The notes beneath the pieces are model-generated. The model did no database searches. It had not been told where the DNA came from and was given only the letters and a program-made list of their open reading frames with translations. The translations under genes and the position numbers were made by a program. Below, in pieces: positions 16,601-24,390 of a stretch of 64,000 bases of DNA; positions within the stretch are counted from its first letter, which is position 1, and every line of letters starts with the position of its first letter. The stretch is from Gemmatimonadota bacterium. Lineage in GTDB: Bacteria > Gemmatimonadota > Gemmatimonadetes > Gemmatimonadales > Gemmatimonadaceae. The stretch lies in the NCBI GenBank assembly GCA_016194585.1, contig JACQBG010000028.1, forward strand, positions 1 to 64,000. Reading direction: 5' to 3'.

Positions 16601-16924
16601 GAGCGCGTGACGCGCCTGCGAGCGGTGGCGCGCGAGTTCGCGAACGAGGCGACGGCGGCCGGCCTCGACATCGGGTCGAGTGCCGGGACTCCGGTGGTGC
16701 CCGTACTGCTCGGCGACTCGGCGCTGGCGATCCATCTGTCCGGGCGGCTGCTCGACGCGGGAATCAGCGTCGCGCCGATGGTCGCGCCCGCGGTGCCGGA
16801 GCACCTCGCGCGCCTGCGATTCTTCATCACCAGCGAGCACACGTCGGCGGATGTCCGGCACGCGGTCCACGCCGTCCGCGACGCGCTCGAGGCCGCGGGG
16901 CGGCCGGTCGGGGTCGCGCGATGA
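13628..16924 (+). CDS. Fatty acyl-AMP ligase - acyl carrier protein - serine-palmitoyltransferase-like (alpha-oxoamine synthase) fusion
   Basis: A 1,098-residue fusion (ATG at 13643 is an alternative start). Residues about 25-590 are a fatty acyl-AMP ligase: SLVDVLEYRAATHPDD, the P-loop YTSGSTAEPRG, WLPPFHDMGLIGG and RSGDLGVFTGRELLVTGR. Residues about 600-680 are an acyl carrier protein with the phosphopantetheine serine at S634 in LGLDSLSV. Residues about 695-1085 are a PLP-dependent alpha-oxoamine synthase: NFSSYNYLGLAG, GGHQANTG, VDEAHSMGVLG and the PLP lysine K940 in GTLSKSLASCGGY. The three steps can run in cis: activate a free fatty acid, load it on the ACP, then condense it with an amino acid (serine in sphingolipid synthesis) to a 3-keto base. 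BioF/Kbl-like activity is less likely given the fused loader. Shares ATGA with the next gene. Confidence 0.9.
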   Translation: MPWHVMPVPNSDPQLKPDDARRAGVQSLVDVLEYRAATHPDDVIFRSLRGDGSEGGSISFAGLQRRSRAVAAELRDYVVPGDRVVLLVPPGLDYVAAFFGCQYAGVVAVPAYPPNPRRVDARVARIVRDCGARVALVAPDLIARLDEWLAVTPELRDVSWLDITRLEQGTGAWRHPGITAASLAMLQYTSGSTAEPRGVMISQGNLLHNLAVIHRVTAHREGDRAVFWLPPFHDMGLIGGILEPIYANIPTALMSPASFMQRPVRWLEAIARYGATTTGAPNFAYDLCVDRIAAGECDGLDLSSLRTSFNGAEPVRADTMTRFIDRFAPYGLRADVMLPCFGLAEATLFVSGGPSRRPLSVVSADRDALQAASLRFGDEPDSDVPLVPSGEPDRELQVVIVDPDTRVPCSAGQVGEIWIAGDSVATGYWNRPALTEATFGARLAGSETRFLRSGDLGVFTGRELLVTGRLKDLILIEGRNYYPQDIEVSAGRSHPALRAGYIAAFGVPGAKRERLVIAAEVGRHHDASQNGRLFDALRTAVASDVGVVPDEIVLLDAHSIPRTSSGKIQRRACRLAYFEGTLERVGQWTAPGSDVAPPAEAVAAFILDWIARELPADPVRLHAGASPRDLGLDSLSVTLLTVVLEERLHRKVTPAEVWEQPDIRSLARHLTQPYPLGDAPAPRRRYGAPTAASTDVTDWAEYRELQRRRADVASVDGTLPFFRAHEGMPGRLAVVDGREVLNFSSYNYLGLAGHPGVIAATQEAVASLGTSVSASRVVSGERSVHVSLEREIAAFLGVDAAVAYVGGHQANTGTISHLVGADDVVLCDAWLHNSAMQGAAFSGARRLVFPHNDWRALDALLARVREEHRRALVLIEGVYSADGDVPDLARFVEVKARHHALLMVDEAHSMGVLGATGRGIAEHAGVDPHDVDVWMGTLSKSLASCGGYIAGSAALVEYLKFTAPAFVFSAGMTPANAAAALAALRILRCEPERVTRLRAVAREFANEATAAGLDIGSSAGTPVVPVLLGDSALAIHLSGRLLDAGISVAPMVAPAVPEHLARLRFFITSEHTSADVRHAVHAVRDALEAAGRPVGVAR

Positions 16925-18063
16925 GCGCGCCGGTGCTCGTCCGGCGCGTGGCGTCGGCGCGCGATCTGCGCACGTTCATCGACGTCCCGTTCCGCCTCTT
17001 TCCCGCGGACCGGTACCCCAATTGGGTGCCTCCCCTGCGGATGTCCGTGGCCGACGCGCTCGACGAGCGGAAGAACCCGTTCTATCGCGACGCGGCGCGC
17101 GAACTGTTCCTCGCGTACGCCGGGGATCGCGTCGTGGGACGCATCGCGGCCATCGAGAACCGTGCGCACAACCGGTTCCACGAGGATCGCACCGGGTTCT
17201 TCGGCTTCTTCGAGTGCGTCGACGACGCGGCGGTGGCGCGCGCCCTGCTCGATGCCGCCGCGGCGTGGCTGGCGGCGCGGGACCTCCACGCGATGTGGGG
17301 CCCGATGAATCCGAGCACGAACCAGGAGTGCGGACTGCTCGTGCGCGGCTTCGAGAATCGCCCCACCTTCATGACCACGTGGAACCCGCCGTACTACGAC
17401 GCCCTCTGCGCCGCGGCCGGACTCACGAAGGCCAAGGACCTGCTCGGGTTCTGGTTCTCGGTGGAGGGCGAAACGTACGCGCCGCCGGCGTTCGTCGCCC
17501 GTCAGGCGGAGCGCGCGTTGAAAGGCGGCCGGATGACGTTCCGCGACATCAGCTTGCGCGATTTCGCGACCGACGTGGCGATCTGCTGGGAGATCTACAA
17601 CGACGCGTGGGAGCGCAACTGGGGCTTCGTGCCGATGACGCACGACGAGTTCCAGCACGCCGCCAAGGACCTGAAGATGCTGCTCCGCCCGGAATGGTCG
17701 TTCATCGCCTACGTCGACGGCATTCCGGCGGGCTTCATGCTGGCCGCGCCCGACTACAACGAAGCGCTGCGGTTCAATCGCAACGGCCGGCTCTTCCCGC
17801 TCGGGCTGGCCCGCATGCTGTGGTACAAGCGGCGCGCCAAGTCGGCGCGCGTCTTCGCGCTGGGCACGAAAGCCGCCTTCCGCTCGCGCAGCATCCTCGC
17901 GCTCTTCGCGCACGAGATCATGCGCCGCGGCCGCGCGCTCGGCGGGACCGGCGCCGAGGCGTCGTGGCTGCTCGAGGACAACACGCTCATCGTGAAGCCG
18001 ATGCTGGCGATGGGCGCCACCGAGCGGATGGCCTGGCGCATCTACCAGCGGTCGCTGCGCTGA
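16921..18063 (+). CDS. GNAT-like acyltransferase family protein (candidate N-acyltransferase / bacterial ceramide synthase type)
   Basis: A 380-residue soluble protein whose ATG lies in the stop codon of the fusion enzyme (ATGA), so the two are probably made together. Conserved-looking blocks are FRLFPADRYPNWVPPL near the N-terminus, GFFGFFECVDD, WGPMNPSTNQECGLL, TTWNPPYYDAL and NDAWERNWGFVP. The last blocks and the overall pattern recall GNAT-fold proteins, including the family to which the proposed Caulobacter ceramide synthase belongs; I could not align it. N-acylation of the 3-keto base made by the upstream fusion is the natural guess. Substrate and membership are inferred. Confidence 0.7.
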   Translation: MSAPVLVRRVASARDLRTFIDVPFRLFPADRYPNWVPPLRMSVADALDERKNPFYRDAARELFLAYAGDRVVGRIAAIENRAHNRFHEDRTGFFGFFECVDDAAVARALLDAAAAWLAARDLHAMWGPMNPSTNQECGLLVRGFENRPTFMTTWNPPYYDALCAAAGLTKAKDLLGFWFSVEGETYAPPAFVARQAERALKGGRMTFRDISLRDFATDVAICWEIYNDAWERNWGFVPMTHDEFQHAAKDLKMLLRPEWSFIAYVDGIPAGFMLAAPDYNEALRFNRNGRLFPLGLARMLWYKRRAKSARVFALGTKAAFRSRSILALFAHEIMRRGRALGGTGAEASWLLEDNTLIVKPMLAMGATERMAWRIYQRSLR

Positions 18064-18080
18064 GCGCGCACCCGTAGCCG

Positions 18081-19979
18081 ATGGCCCTCCTCGGCCTGCA
18101 GGACGTCCGCATCGCCTTCGGCGGGGCTCCGCTGCTCGACGGCGCGCGCTTCGCCATCGAGCGCGGTGAGCGCGTGTGCCTGCTCGGCCGCAACGGCGCC
18201 GGCAAGAGCACCGTCATGAAGCTCCTCGACGGCACCCTCCAGCCCGACGCGGGTGAGGTGGTGCGGCAGACGGGCGTGACCGTGACGCGCCTCGAGCAGG
18301 AGGTGCCCGCCGGGGTCGATGGCACGACGTTCGACGTCGTCGCCGAGGGACTCGGTGAGGCGGGGCGGCTCCTCGCGCGCTATCACCTGGTGAGTCACGA
18401 CGTCGCCGCGCATCCGAGCGACGCCGCGCTGCGGGAGCTCGACCGCCTGCATCACGCTCTCGACGCCGCCGGCGCGTGGGAGATGAACTCTCGCGTCGAG
18501 ACGGTGCTCGAGCACCTGCGCCTCGACGCCGACCTGCCGTTCGCGTCGGCCTCAGGGGGGCGCAAGCGGCAGACGCTGCTCGCCCGGGCCCTCGTCCGGC
18601 AGCCCGACGTGCTCCTGCTCGACGAGCCCACGAACCATCTCGACGTCGACGCCGTGGAGTGGATGGAAGAGTTCCTCGTCGACCGCGGCGTGACGCTGCT
18701 GTTCGTGACGCACGACCGCGCGTTCCTGCGGCGCGTCGCGACGCGCATCGTCGAGCTCGACCGCGGCACGTTGGCGGACTGGGGGGGCGACTACGACACC
18801 TACCTCCGGCGCAAGGACGCAGCGCTCGCGGTCGAAGCGAAGGAGTGGGCGGAGTTCGACAAGAAGCTCGCCAAGGAGGAGGTCTGGATCCGCACCGGCA
18901 TCCAGGCGCGGCGCACGCGCAACGAGGGACGCGTGCGGTCGCTCGAGGCCCTGCGCGTCGAGCGCAGCGCGCGCCGCGAGCGCGCGGGAGCGGTGCGGCT
19001 GCAGGCGTCGGAGGCGGAGCGCAGCGGACGGCTCGTCGTCGAAGCGCGCGGCGTCGGCTTCTCGCGCGGCGAACGGGCGATCGTGCGCGACCTCACCACC
19101 ACCATCACGCGCGGCGACCGCGTCGGGCTGGTCGGGCCGAACGGCTCGGGCAAGACCACGCTCATCCGGCTCCTCCTCGGCGAACTCGCCCCCGACACGG
19201 GCACCATCAAGCTCGGCACCGGACTCGAGGTCGCGTACTTCGATCAGTTGCGCGAGCAGCTCGACGACGAGCGCAGCGTGTTCGACAACATCGCCGACGG
19301 CGCCGACTGGGTCGACGTCGGCGGCACGCGCAAGCACGTGACGGGCTACCTCCAGGACTTCCTCTTCTCCCCCGACCGCTCGCGCACGCCGGTGAAGGCG
19401 CTGTCGGGGGGCGAGCGGAACCGCCTCCTCCTCGCGCGGCTCTTCACGCGGACGTTCAACCTGCTCGTGCTCGACGAGCCGACCAACGACCTCGACATCG
19501 AGACGCTCGACCTGCTCGAGGAACTCCTGCTCGACTTCTCGGGCACGCTCATCGTCGTGAGCCACGACCGCGCGTTCCTCGACCACGTCGTCACGAGCAC
19601 GCTCGTGTTCGAGGGGGCAGGGCAGGTGAAGGAGTACGCCGGGGGCTACTCCGACTGGGCGCGCCAGCGCGACGCGGCCGCCGCCGCGAGGGCCGCGGCC
19701 GCTCCGGCGCGGAGAGCGATGCCCGCCGCACCACGCGCCGCGCCGAAGCCACGCAAGCTCACCTGGAAGGAGAGCGCCGAGTTGGACGCGCTCCCCGCGC
19801 GCATCGACGCCCTCGAAAGTGAGCGCGACGCCGTATGCGCGTCGCTGGCCGACCCCGCGCTGCTGCGCGACGGCCAGGCCGTCACTCGCGAGCGGGCGCG
19901 CCTCGCGGTGCTCGAGGTGGAGATCCGCGCGGCGACGGCGCGCTGGGAGGAACTCGAGGCGGTGGCCTCGGCGGGGTGA
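18081..19979 (+). CDS. uup: ABC-F family ATPase (Uup-like)
   Basis: A 632-residue soluble protein with two ABC domains and no membrane segment. Walker A motifs are GRNGAGKST (N-terminal) and GPNGSGKTT (second). Walker B/signature regions are VLLLDEPTNHLDVDA and LSGGERNRLL...LVLDEPTNDLDIET. The first signature is degenerate (SASGGRKRQ). An Ala-rich linker and a C-terminal helical segment (residues about 555-632, KLTWKESAELDALPARID) match the Uup coiled-coil domain. ABC-F proteins act on ribosomes or, for Uup, on branched DNA. It starts 17 bp after the GNAT-like gene, so it may share its transcript, but no lipid link is implied. Confidence 0.9.
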   Translation: MALLGLQDVRIAFGGAPLLDGARFAIERGERVCLLGRNGAGKSTVMKLLDGTLQPDAGEVVRQTGVTVTRLEQEVPAGVDGTTFDVVAEGLGEAGRLLARYHLVSHDVAAHPSDAALRELDRLHHALDAAGAWEMNSRVETVLEHLRLDADLPFASASGGRKRQTLLARALVRQPDVLLLDEPTNHLDVDAVEWMEEFLVDRGVTLLFVTHDRAFLRRVATRIVELDRGTLADWGGDYDTYLRRKDAALAVEAKEWAEFDKKLAKEEVWIRTGIQARRTRNEGRVRSLEALRVERSARRERAGAVRLQASEAERSGRLVVEARGVGFSRGERAIVRDLTTTITRGDRVGLVGPNGSGKTTLIRLLLGELAPDTGTIKLGTGLEVAYFDQLREQLDDERSVFDNIADGADWVDVGGTRKHVTGYLQDFLFSPDRSRTPVKALSGGERNRLLLARLFTRTFNLLVLDEPTNDLDIETLDLLEELLLDFSGTLIVVSHDRAFLDHVVTSTLVFEGAGQVKEYAGGYSDWARQRDAAAAARAAAAPARRAMPAAPRAAPKPRKLTWKESAELDALPARIDALESERDAVCASLADPALLRDGQAVTRERARLAVLEVEIRAATARWEELEAVASAG

Positions 19980-20020
19980 TCCGGCGTCGCCGCACCTTTC
20001 GCGCGAGCGACGCCCCGCGC

Positions 20021-20689
20021 TCAGGGACGTCGGCCGAGGATCAGCGCATGTCGTGGTCCGCCGCGCGCATGCGCGCTCACCATGGCCACGTCGACCGTGA
20101 GCCCCGCGCGGCGCAGCGCCTCGGCGAACGCGCGGTCGTCGTTCGCGCTCCAGTACGCGAGCACCCCCTCGGGGCGGAGGGCAGCCACCGCGGTCCGGAT
20201 CCCCTCGGCACGGTACAGTGCCGCGTTGGCCGCCGTGGTGAGCGCGTCGGCGCCGTTGTCGACGTCGAGCAGGATGGCGTCGAACCCGCCGGCGCGCGAG
20301 CGCAGCACGTCGGCGACGTCGCCATGCACGAGTTCGACGCGAGGATCCCGGAGCGCGTCCGCGGCGAGCGGGTACTGCACATTGCGGTTCCAGTCGATCA
20401 CCGCCTCGACGATCTCCACCACCACCACGTGGGCGTCGGTGGGGAGCAGGTGGAGCGCCGCGTTGAGCGTGAAGCCGAGTCCGAGTCCGCCGATGAGCAC
20501 CGCGGCGCCGGGGCGCGTCCGCACGGGACCGCAGGCCAGCTCGGCGAGCATGTCCTCGGAGCGGTGCCGGCGTGTCGACATCAGCTCGACCCCGTTCACC
20601 CGGATCGTGTAATCGCCGTCGTGTTCGAACAGCGACAGCACGCTGCCGTCGGGGGCCGAGGCGTCGCCGAGCCGCCGGAACGGCTTCAT
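20021..20689 (-). CDS. Spermidine-synthase-like methyltransferase-fold protein
   Basis: A 222-residue Rossmann-fold protein of the spermine/spermidine synthase type: AVLIGGLGLGFTLNAAL (nucleotide-binding Gly loop), VVVVEIVEAVIDW (acidic residue after strand 2), VELVHGDVADVL and FDAILLDVDNG. The short N-terminal domain ends in MSTRRHRSEDMLAEL, like the region around the decarboxy-SAM site. The family makes polyamines, but many short relatives have unknown substrates. The start is the ATG before KPFRRLGD; an upstream extension of 17 residues is less convincing. Divergent from the hotdog gene. Confidence 0.75.
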   Translation of the reverse strand: MKPFRRLGDASAPDGSVLSLFEHDGDYTIRVNGVELMSTRRHRSEDMLAELACGPVRTRPGAAVLIGGLGLGFTLNAALHLLPTDAHVVVVEIVEAVIDWNRNVQYPLAADALRDPRVELVHGDVADVLRSRAGGFDAILLDVDNGADALTTAANAALYRAEGIRTAVAALRPEGVLAYWSANDDRAFAEALRRAGLTVDVAMVSAHARGGPRHALILGRRP

Positions 20690-20714
20690 GGTGTCGGGTG
20701 CGGGCGCATGGATG

Positions 20715-20720
20715 TACAAT
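20715..20720 (+). promoter_or_regulatory. -10 box (TACAAT) for the hotdog thioesterase gene
   Basis: GATGTACAATAG lies 43 bases before the ATG at 20764. The hexamer equals the candidate -10 at 63742. No clear -35. Confidence 0.4.
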
Positions 20721-20763
20721 AGTAGCCCCGGAAGGAACACTCGCTCGTGGGAGTGACCCGCAC

Positions 20764-21174
20764 ATGAGTCTATGGACGAACGTCATCGTCGGCCTGCAGG
20801 GCGAGGCGCGCGAGGTCGTCACGCCGGAACGCACCGTCGGCTTCCGTCACCCGCCGATGCCCATGGTGTACAGCACGCCATCCATGCTCTTCCTCATGGA
20901 GACGGCGGCCGGCGACGCCATCCAGCCCTTCCTGCCGGAGGGTTGGGTGTCGGTCGGCGTCGACGTGCATATCCGGCACCTCGCGGCGACGCCCGTCGGC
21001 GCGACGGTCACGGCGTGGGCCAAGGTGACGGCGGTGGGCGAGAAGCTCGTCACCTTCGACGTCGAAGCCCACGACGGCACCAACGTCATCGGGCGTGGGT
21101 CGCACACACGCGCGCCGATCGAGCTGGCGCGGTTCCAGCGCGCCATGACCGCCCGGCTCGAGCAAAGGCCGTGA
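20764..21174 (+). CDS. Hotdog-fold thioesterase family protein
   Basis: A 136-residue single-domain protein. MVYSTPSMLFLMETAAGDA is the central hotdog helix region with a conserved acidic residue; VGVDVHIRHLAATPVGATV and FDVEAHDGTNVIGRGSHTR are the following strands. The pattern is closest to the fluoroacetyl-CoA thioesterase-like branch (FlK/YbgC-related). It probably hydrolyses small acyl-CoAs; the substrate is unknown. The frame is open for another 64 residues upstream, but that part overlaps the promoter and the antisense gene and was not used. Confidence 0.85.
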   Translation: MSLWTNVIVGLQGEAREVVTPERTVGFRHPPMPMVYSTPSMLFLMETAAGDAIQPFLPEGWVSVGVDVHIRHLAATPVGATVTAWAKVTAVGEKLVTFDVEAHDGTNVIGRGSHTRAPIELARFQRAMTARLEQRP

Positions 21175-21244
21175 TCGTGGACCGCCGCCGGAGGGCCGCG
21201 ACGGTGCCGCAGCCCGTCAGCCAGCGGCCCATCCCACTCGCACG

Positions 21245-21250
21245 TATACT
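21245..21250 (+). promoter_or_regulatory. -10 box (TATACT) for the M14 peptidase gene
   Basis: CACGTATACTCTG lies 41 bases before the ATG at 21292 (17 before an alternative GTG at 21268). A good -10 match; the -35 is unclear. Confidence 0.45.
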
Positions 21251-21291
21251 CTGACGTCGTTCTCCACGTGAACCTCCACCCTCCGGTGCGC

Positions 21292-24200
21292 ATGTCCGCC
21301 ACTCCTTCCGCCGCCCGGGCGTTCCGCGCGCTTCGCGCGTTCCCGCGCGCGGTGCCGCTCCTCGGATCGCTCCTCCTCGCCGCCTCGCAGCTTTCAGCGC
21401 AACAGTTCACCGTCGAGACGCGCGATCCCAAGCAGAAGCAGGACGCCGGGTTCGAAAAGGACTACAAGGCGTGGCTCGCCAACCCCCGGCACGGCAGTCC
21501 GCTCGTCGACCACCTGCCGCTCGTCGACGGCATCCCGACGCCGAAGGACGTGCTCGGCCACCACATCGGCGCACCGAAGACGCTCACCTACTACGCCGAC
21601 CAGCTGAAGTACTACCGCGCCCTCGCCGCGGCGACGCCGCGCGTGAAGCTCGAGACGATCGGCCGCTCCGACGAAGGACGCGAGCTCGTGGTGGTGTGGG
21701 TGTCGTCGGACGCGAACATGGCGAAGCTCGCGCAGAACCGCGCCAACCTCGCCAAGCTCGCCGATCCGCGCGGCATGACCGAGGAGCAGGTGCACGACCT
21801 CATCGCGGTCACGAAACCGCACTATCACCTCATGGGCGGACTGCACTCCGGCGAGACGGGCCCGTCGGAGATGCTGATGGAGTTGGTGTACCGTCTCGCC
21901 ACCGAGACGTCGCCGATCATCACGCAGATCCGCAACAACGTGTACGTGTCGGTCACGCCGGTGGCAGACGCCGACGGGCGCGACCGCAACGTCGATTGGT
22001 TCTACAAGGGTCTCGAGTTCGCCGCCGCGAACCCGACGCCGCCCGCCCCGGCGGCGCCCGCGGCGCCCGGCGCCGCCGGCGAACCGGGCGCGGGCGGTCC
22101 GGGAGGCCCCGGCGGCCGCGCCGGCGGCCCGGCGATCGGCGCCGTGCCGGATTGGGGCAAGTACGTCTACCACGACAACAACCGCGACATCAACATCGCG
22201 CTGCAGCAGATGCGCGCCATCGTCGACTGGTACTTCACGGCGCATCCGCCGATCATGCACGACCTGCACGAGGCGCAGCCGCTGCTCTACACCTACAGCG
22301 GCGGCATGCCGCAGAACCCGAATCTCGATCCGCTCCTTTTCGCCGAGCTCCCGTGGTTCGCGAACTACGAGATGGCGCAGATGACGAAGTGGGGGATGCC
22401 GGGCGTCTACACGAACGCCTTCATGGACGGCTGGTCGCCGGGCTACCTCGGCTCGGTGGCGTACAATCACAATGGCCTCATGAAGATGTACGAGACGCAG
22501 TCGGGACGTGACGTGGAACCGCCGGGCCCGACGGTCGCGCGCGCCGACAGCGCCGCGGAGGCCGCCCGTGCCGGCGGACGCGACAGCACCGCGGCCGGTG
22601 GACGTGGCGGACGCGGGGCCGGTGGCCGCGGCGGTCGCGCCGGCGGGGCGGGTCCCGCCGTCGGCACCGGTGCGCCGGCGGGAAGCGCCGGCGGCACCGC
22701 GGGCGGCGGTCGCGGTGGCTACTCCATCCCCACCGGCCGCGGCGGTGCGCAGGACCGCGAATGGTATCGCGGCATCCAGTACACGCAGGACGACATCAAC
22801 ACCTTCACGCGCCGCTCCAACACGAACTACATGGAGACGGGCGTCCTCTCGGCGCTGCAGCTCACCTCGATGTTCCCGGCGACGGTGCTCGAGAACTTCT
22901 ACATCAAGACGCGCAACGCGATCGAGGAAGGGAAGCACAAGGCGCCGTTCGGCTTCGTCATCCCCGTGCAGCGCGACATGACCAAGGTCGCCGAACTCGT
23001 CAACATCCTCCGCATCCAGCGCATCGAGATCGGGCGCGCGACGTCGGCGTTCAAGGCGGGCACAATGACGTATCCCGCCGGTTCGTTCGTCATCAAGCGC
23101 GACCAGCCGTACGGCCGCCTCGCCAAGAACCTCCTCGAGAAGCAGCAGTACCCCGACGCGCGCATCAACACGTACGACGACAGCGGCTGGTCGATGGGGA
23201 TGGCGATGATGGTCGACGTCGCCGAGATCGCCGACTCGGCGATCCTCCACGTCGCGACGACGCCGGTGACGACGGTCACGCCGAAGGGAAGCGTCGCCGG
23301 CGCGGGCGCCGCCGGCATCGCCGTCGCCCACCTCGGCTCGAACAACATGATCACCTTCCGCTACCGGCTGAAGGACGTGCCGATGAGGATCGCCGAGCAG
23401 CCCTTCACGGCCGACAGCGTCGAATTCCCGGCCGGCTCGTTCGTCATCACCGACCGTTCGAAGGCGGCGAAGGTGCGCGCCGCCGTCGAGGAACTCGGCC
23501 TCACCGCGGCGTCGCTCGCCACGGTGCCCGCCGTGCCGATGCACGACGCCGACGTGCCACGCGTCGCCATCTACTCCGCCTGGACCGCCACGCAGAACCT
23601 GGGCTGGTACCGCCTCACGTTCGAACGCTTCGGTGTGCCGTACGACCTCATCTACAAGGAGCAGGTGAAGCAGGGGAACCTGCGTGCGAAGTACGACGTC
23701 ATCCTGATAGCCGAGCAGAACCTCGGCCGCCAGGCGACGCTCGCCGCGCCGGCCGCGAAACCGCAGAGCTACCAGAAGAGCGACAAGTACAAGTTCCTCG
23801 GCATGTACGGCGAGACGGCCGACATGTCCGGCGGCCTGGGTCAGGACGGCGTCGACGCGATCGGCGCCTTCCTCGACGGCGGCGGCACGCTCATCGCCGT
23901 GGGAGAGGCCGCGCGGCTCCCCATCGAGTTCGGCTTCGCGCACACGGTCGACAAGGTCGTCGTCCCCGGACTCACCTCGCAGCGTCCGCTCGTGCAGGGG
24001 GAGATCGTGCGCCCCGAGCATCCGGTGTTCTACGGCTACGCGAACAAGACGATCCCCGTGAAGTACGTCGGCGGCACGCCGTTCAAGGTCGGCGTCGCCG
24101 ACGAGGGGAACGTGCTGGCGCGCTACGTCGGCGGCGAGGCGTCGGTGCTCTCCGGTCTCATGGTCGGCGCCGACTCGCTCAAGGCGCGCCCCTTCGCCGT

Positions 24201-24390
24201 CGACGTGCCGATGGCGTACAAGGGACACGGCCGCGTGATCATGTTCTCGAACAACCCCATCTACCGGTGGCAGAACCACGGCGAGTTCAACATGGTCTTC
24301 AATTCCGTGCTGAACTGGAACGACTACGTCGCCGCGCCGGCGCCGAAGGCGGTGACGGCGCCGGCGTCGCCGCCGGCACGGGCGCCGTGA
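21292..24390 (+). CDS. Exported M14-family zinc carboxypeptidase
   Basis: A 1,032-residue secreted protein with an N-terminal signal ending SQLSAQQ. An alternative GTG start 8 codons upstream is possible. The M14 zinc site is visible as GGLHSGETGPSE (His-x2-Glu), after the substrate-domain segments TIGRSDEGREL and KPHYHLMG; KYVYHDNNRDINIA follows. Two Gly/Ala/Pro-rich insertions (about residues 250-280 and 410-485, many GRGG repeats) interrupt the domain. The C-terminal half has a glutamine-amidotransferase-like or accessory fold (MYGETADMSGGLGQDG). It likely degrades peptides outside the cell or in the periplasm. Overlaps the next gene by one base (TGATG). Confidence 0.88.
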   Translation: MSATPSAARAFRALRAFPRAVPLLGSLLLAASQLSAQQFTVETRDPKQKQDAGFEKDYKAWLANPRHGSPLVDHLPLVDGIPTPKDVLGHHIGAPKTLTYYADQLKYYRALAAATPRVKLETIGRSDEGRELVVVWVSSDANMAKLAQNRANLAKLADPRGMTEEQVHDLIAVTKPHYHLMGGLHSGETGPSEMLMELVYRLATETSPIITQIRNNVYVSVTPVADADGRDRNVDWFYKGLEFAAANPTPPAPAAPAAPGAAGEPGAGGPGGPGGRAGGPAIGAVPDWGKYVYHDNNRDINIALQQMRAIVDWYFTAHPPIMHDLHEAQPLLYTYSGGMPQNPNLDPLLFAELPWFANYEMAQMTKWGMPGVYTNAFMDGWSPGYLGSVAYNHNGLMKMYETQSGRDVEPPGPTVARADSAAEAARAGGRDSTAAGGRGGRGAGGRGGRAGGAGPAVGTGAPAGSAGGTAGGGRGGYSIPTGRGGAQDREWYRGIQYTQDDINTFTRRSNTNYMETGVLSALQLTSMFPATVLENFYIKTRNAIEEGKHKAPFGFVIPVQRDMTKVAELVNILRIQRIEIGRATSAFKAGTMTYPAGSFVIKRDQPYGRLAKNLLEKQQYPDARINTYDDSGWSMGMAMMVDVAEIADSAILHVATTPVTTVTPKGSVAGAGAAGIAVAHLGSNNMITFRYRLKDVPMRIAEQPFTADSVEFPAGSFVITDRSKAAKVRAAVEELGLTAASLATVPAVPMHDADVPRVAIYSAWTATQNLGWYRLTFERFGVPYDLIYKEQVKQGNLRAKYDVILIAEQNLGRQATLAAPAAKPQSYQKSDKYKFLGMYGETADMSGGLGQDGVDAIGAFLDGGGTLIAVGEAARLPIEFGFAHTVDKVVVPGLTSQRPLVQGEIVRPEHPVFYGYANKTIPVKYVGGTPFKVGVADEGNVLARYVGGEASVLSGLMVGADSLKARPFAVDVPMAYKGHGRVIMFSNNPIYRWQNHGEFNMVFNSVLNWNDYVAAPAPKAVTAPASPPARAP

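Noticed and set aside
15712-16924. C-terminal domain as BioF (biotin) or Kbl (threonine catabolism)
   Set aside because: It is fused to a fatty acyl-AMP ligase and ACP and followed by a GNAT-like gene; no biotin genes are nearby. Not excluded by sequence alone.
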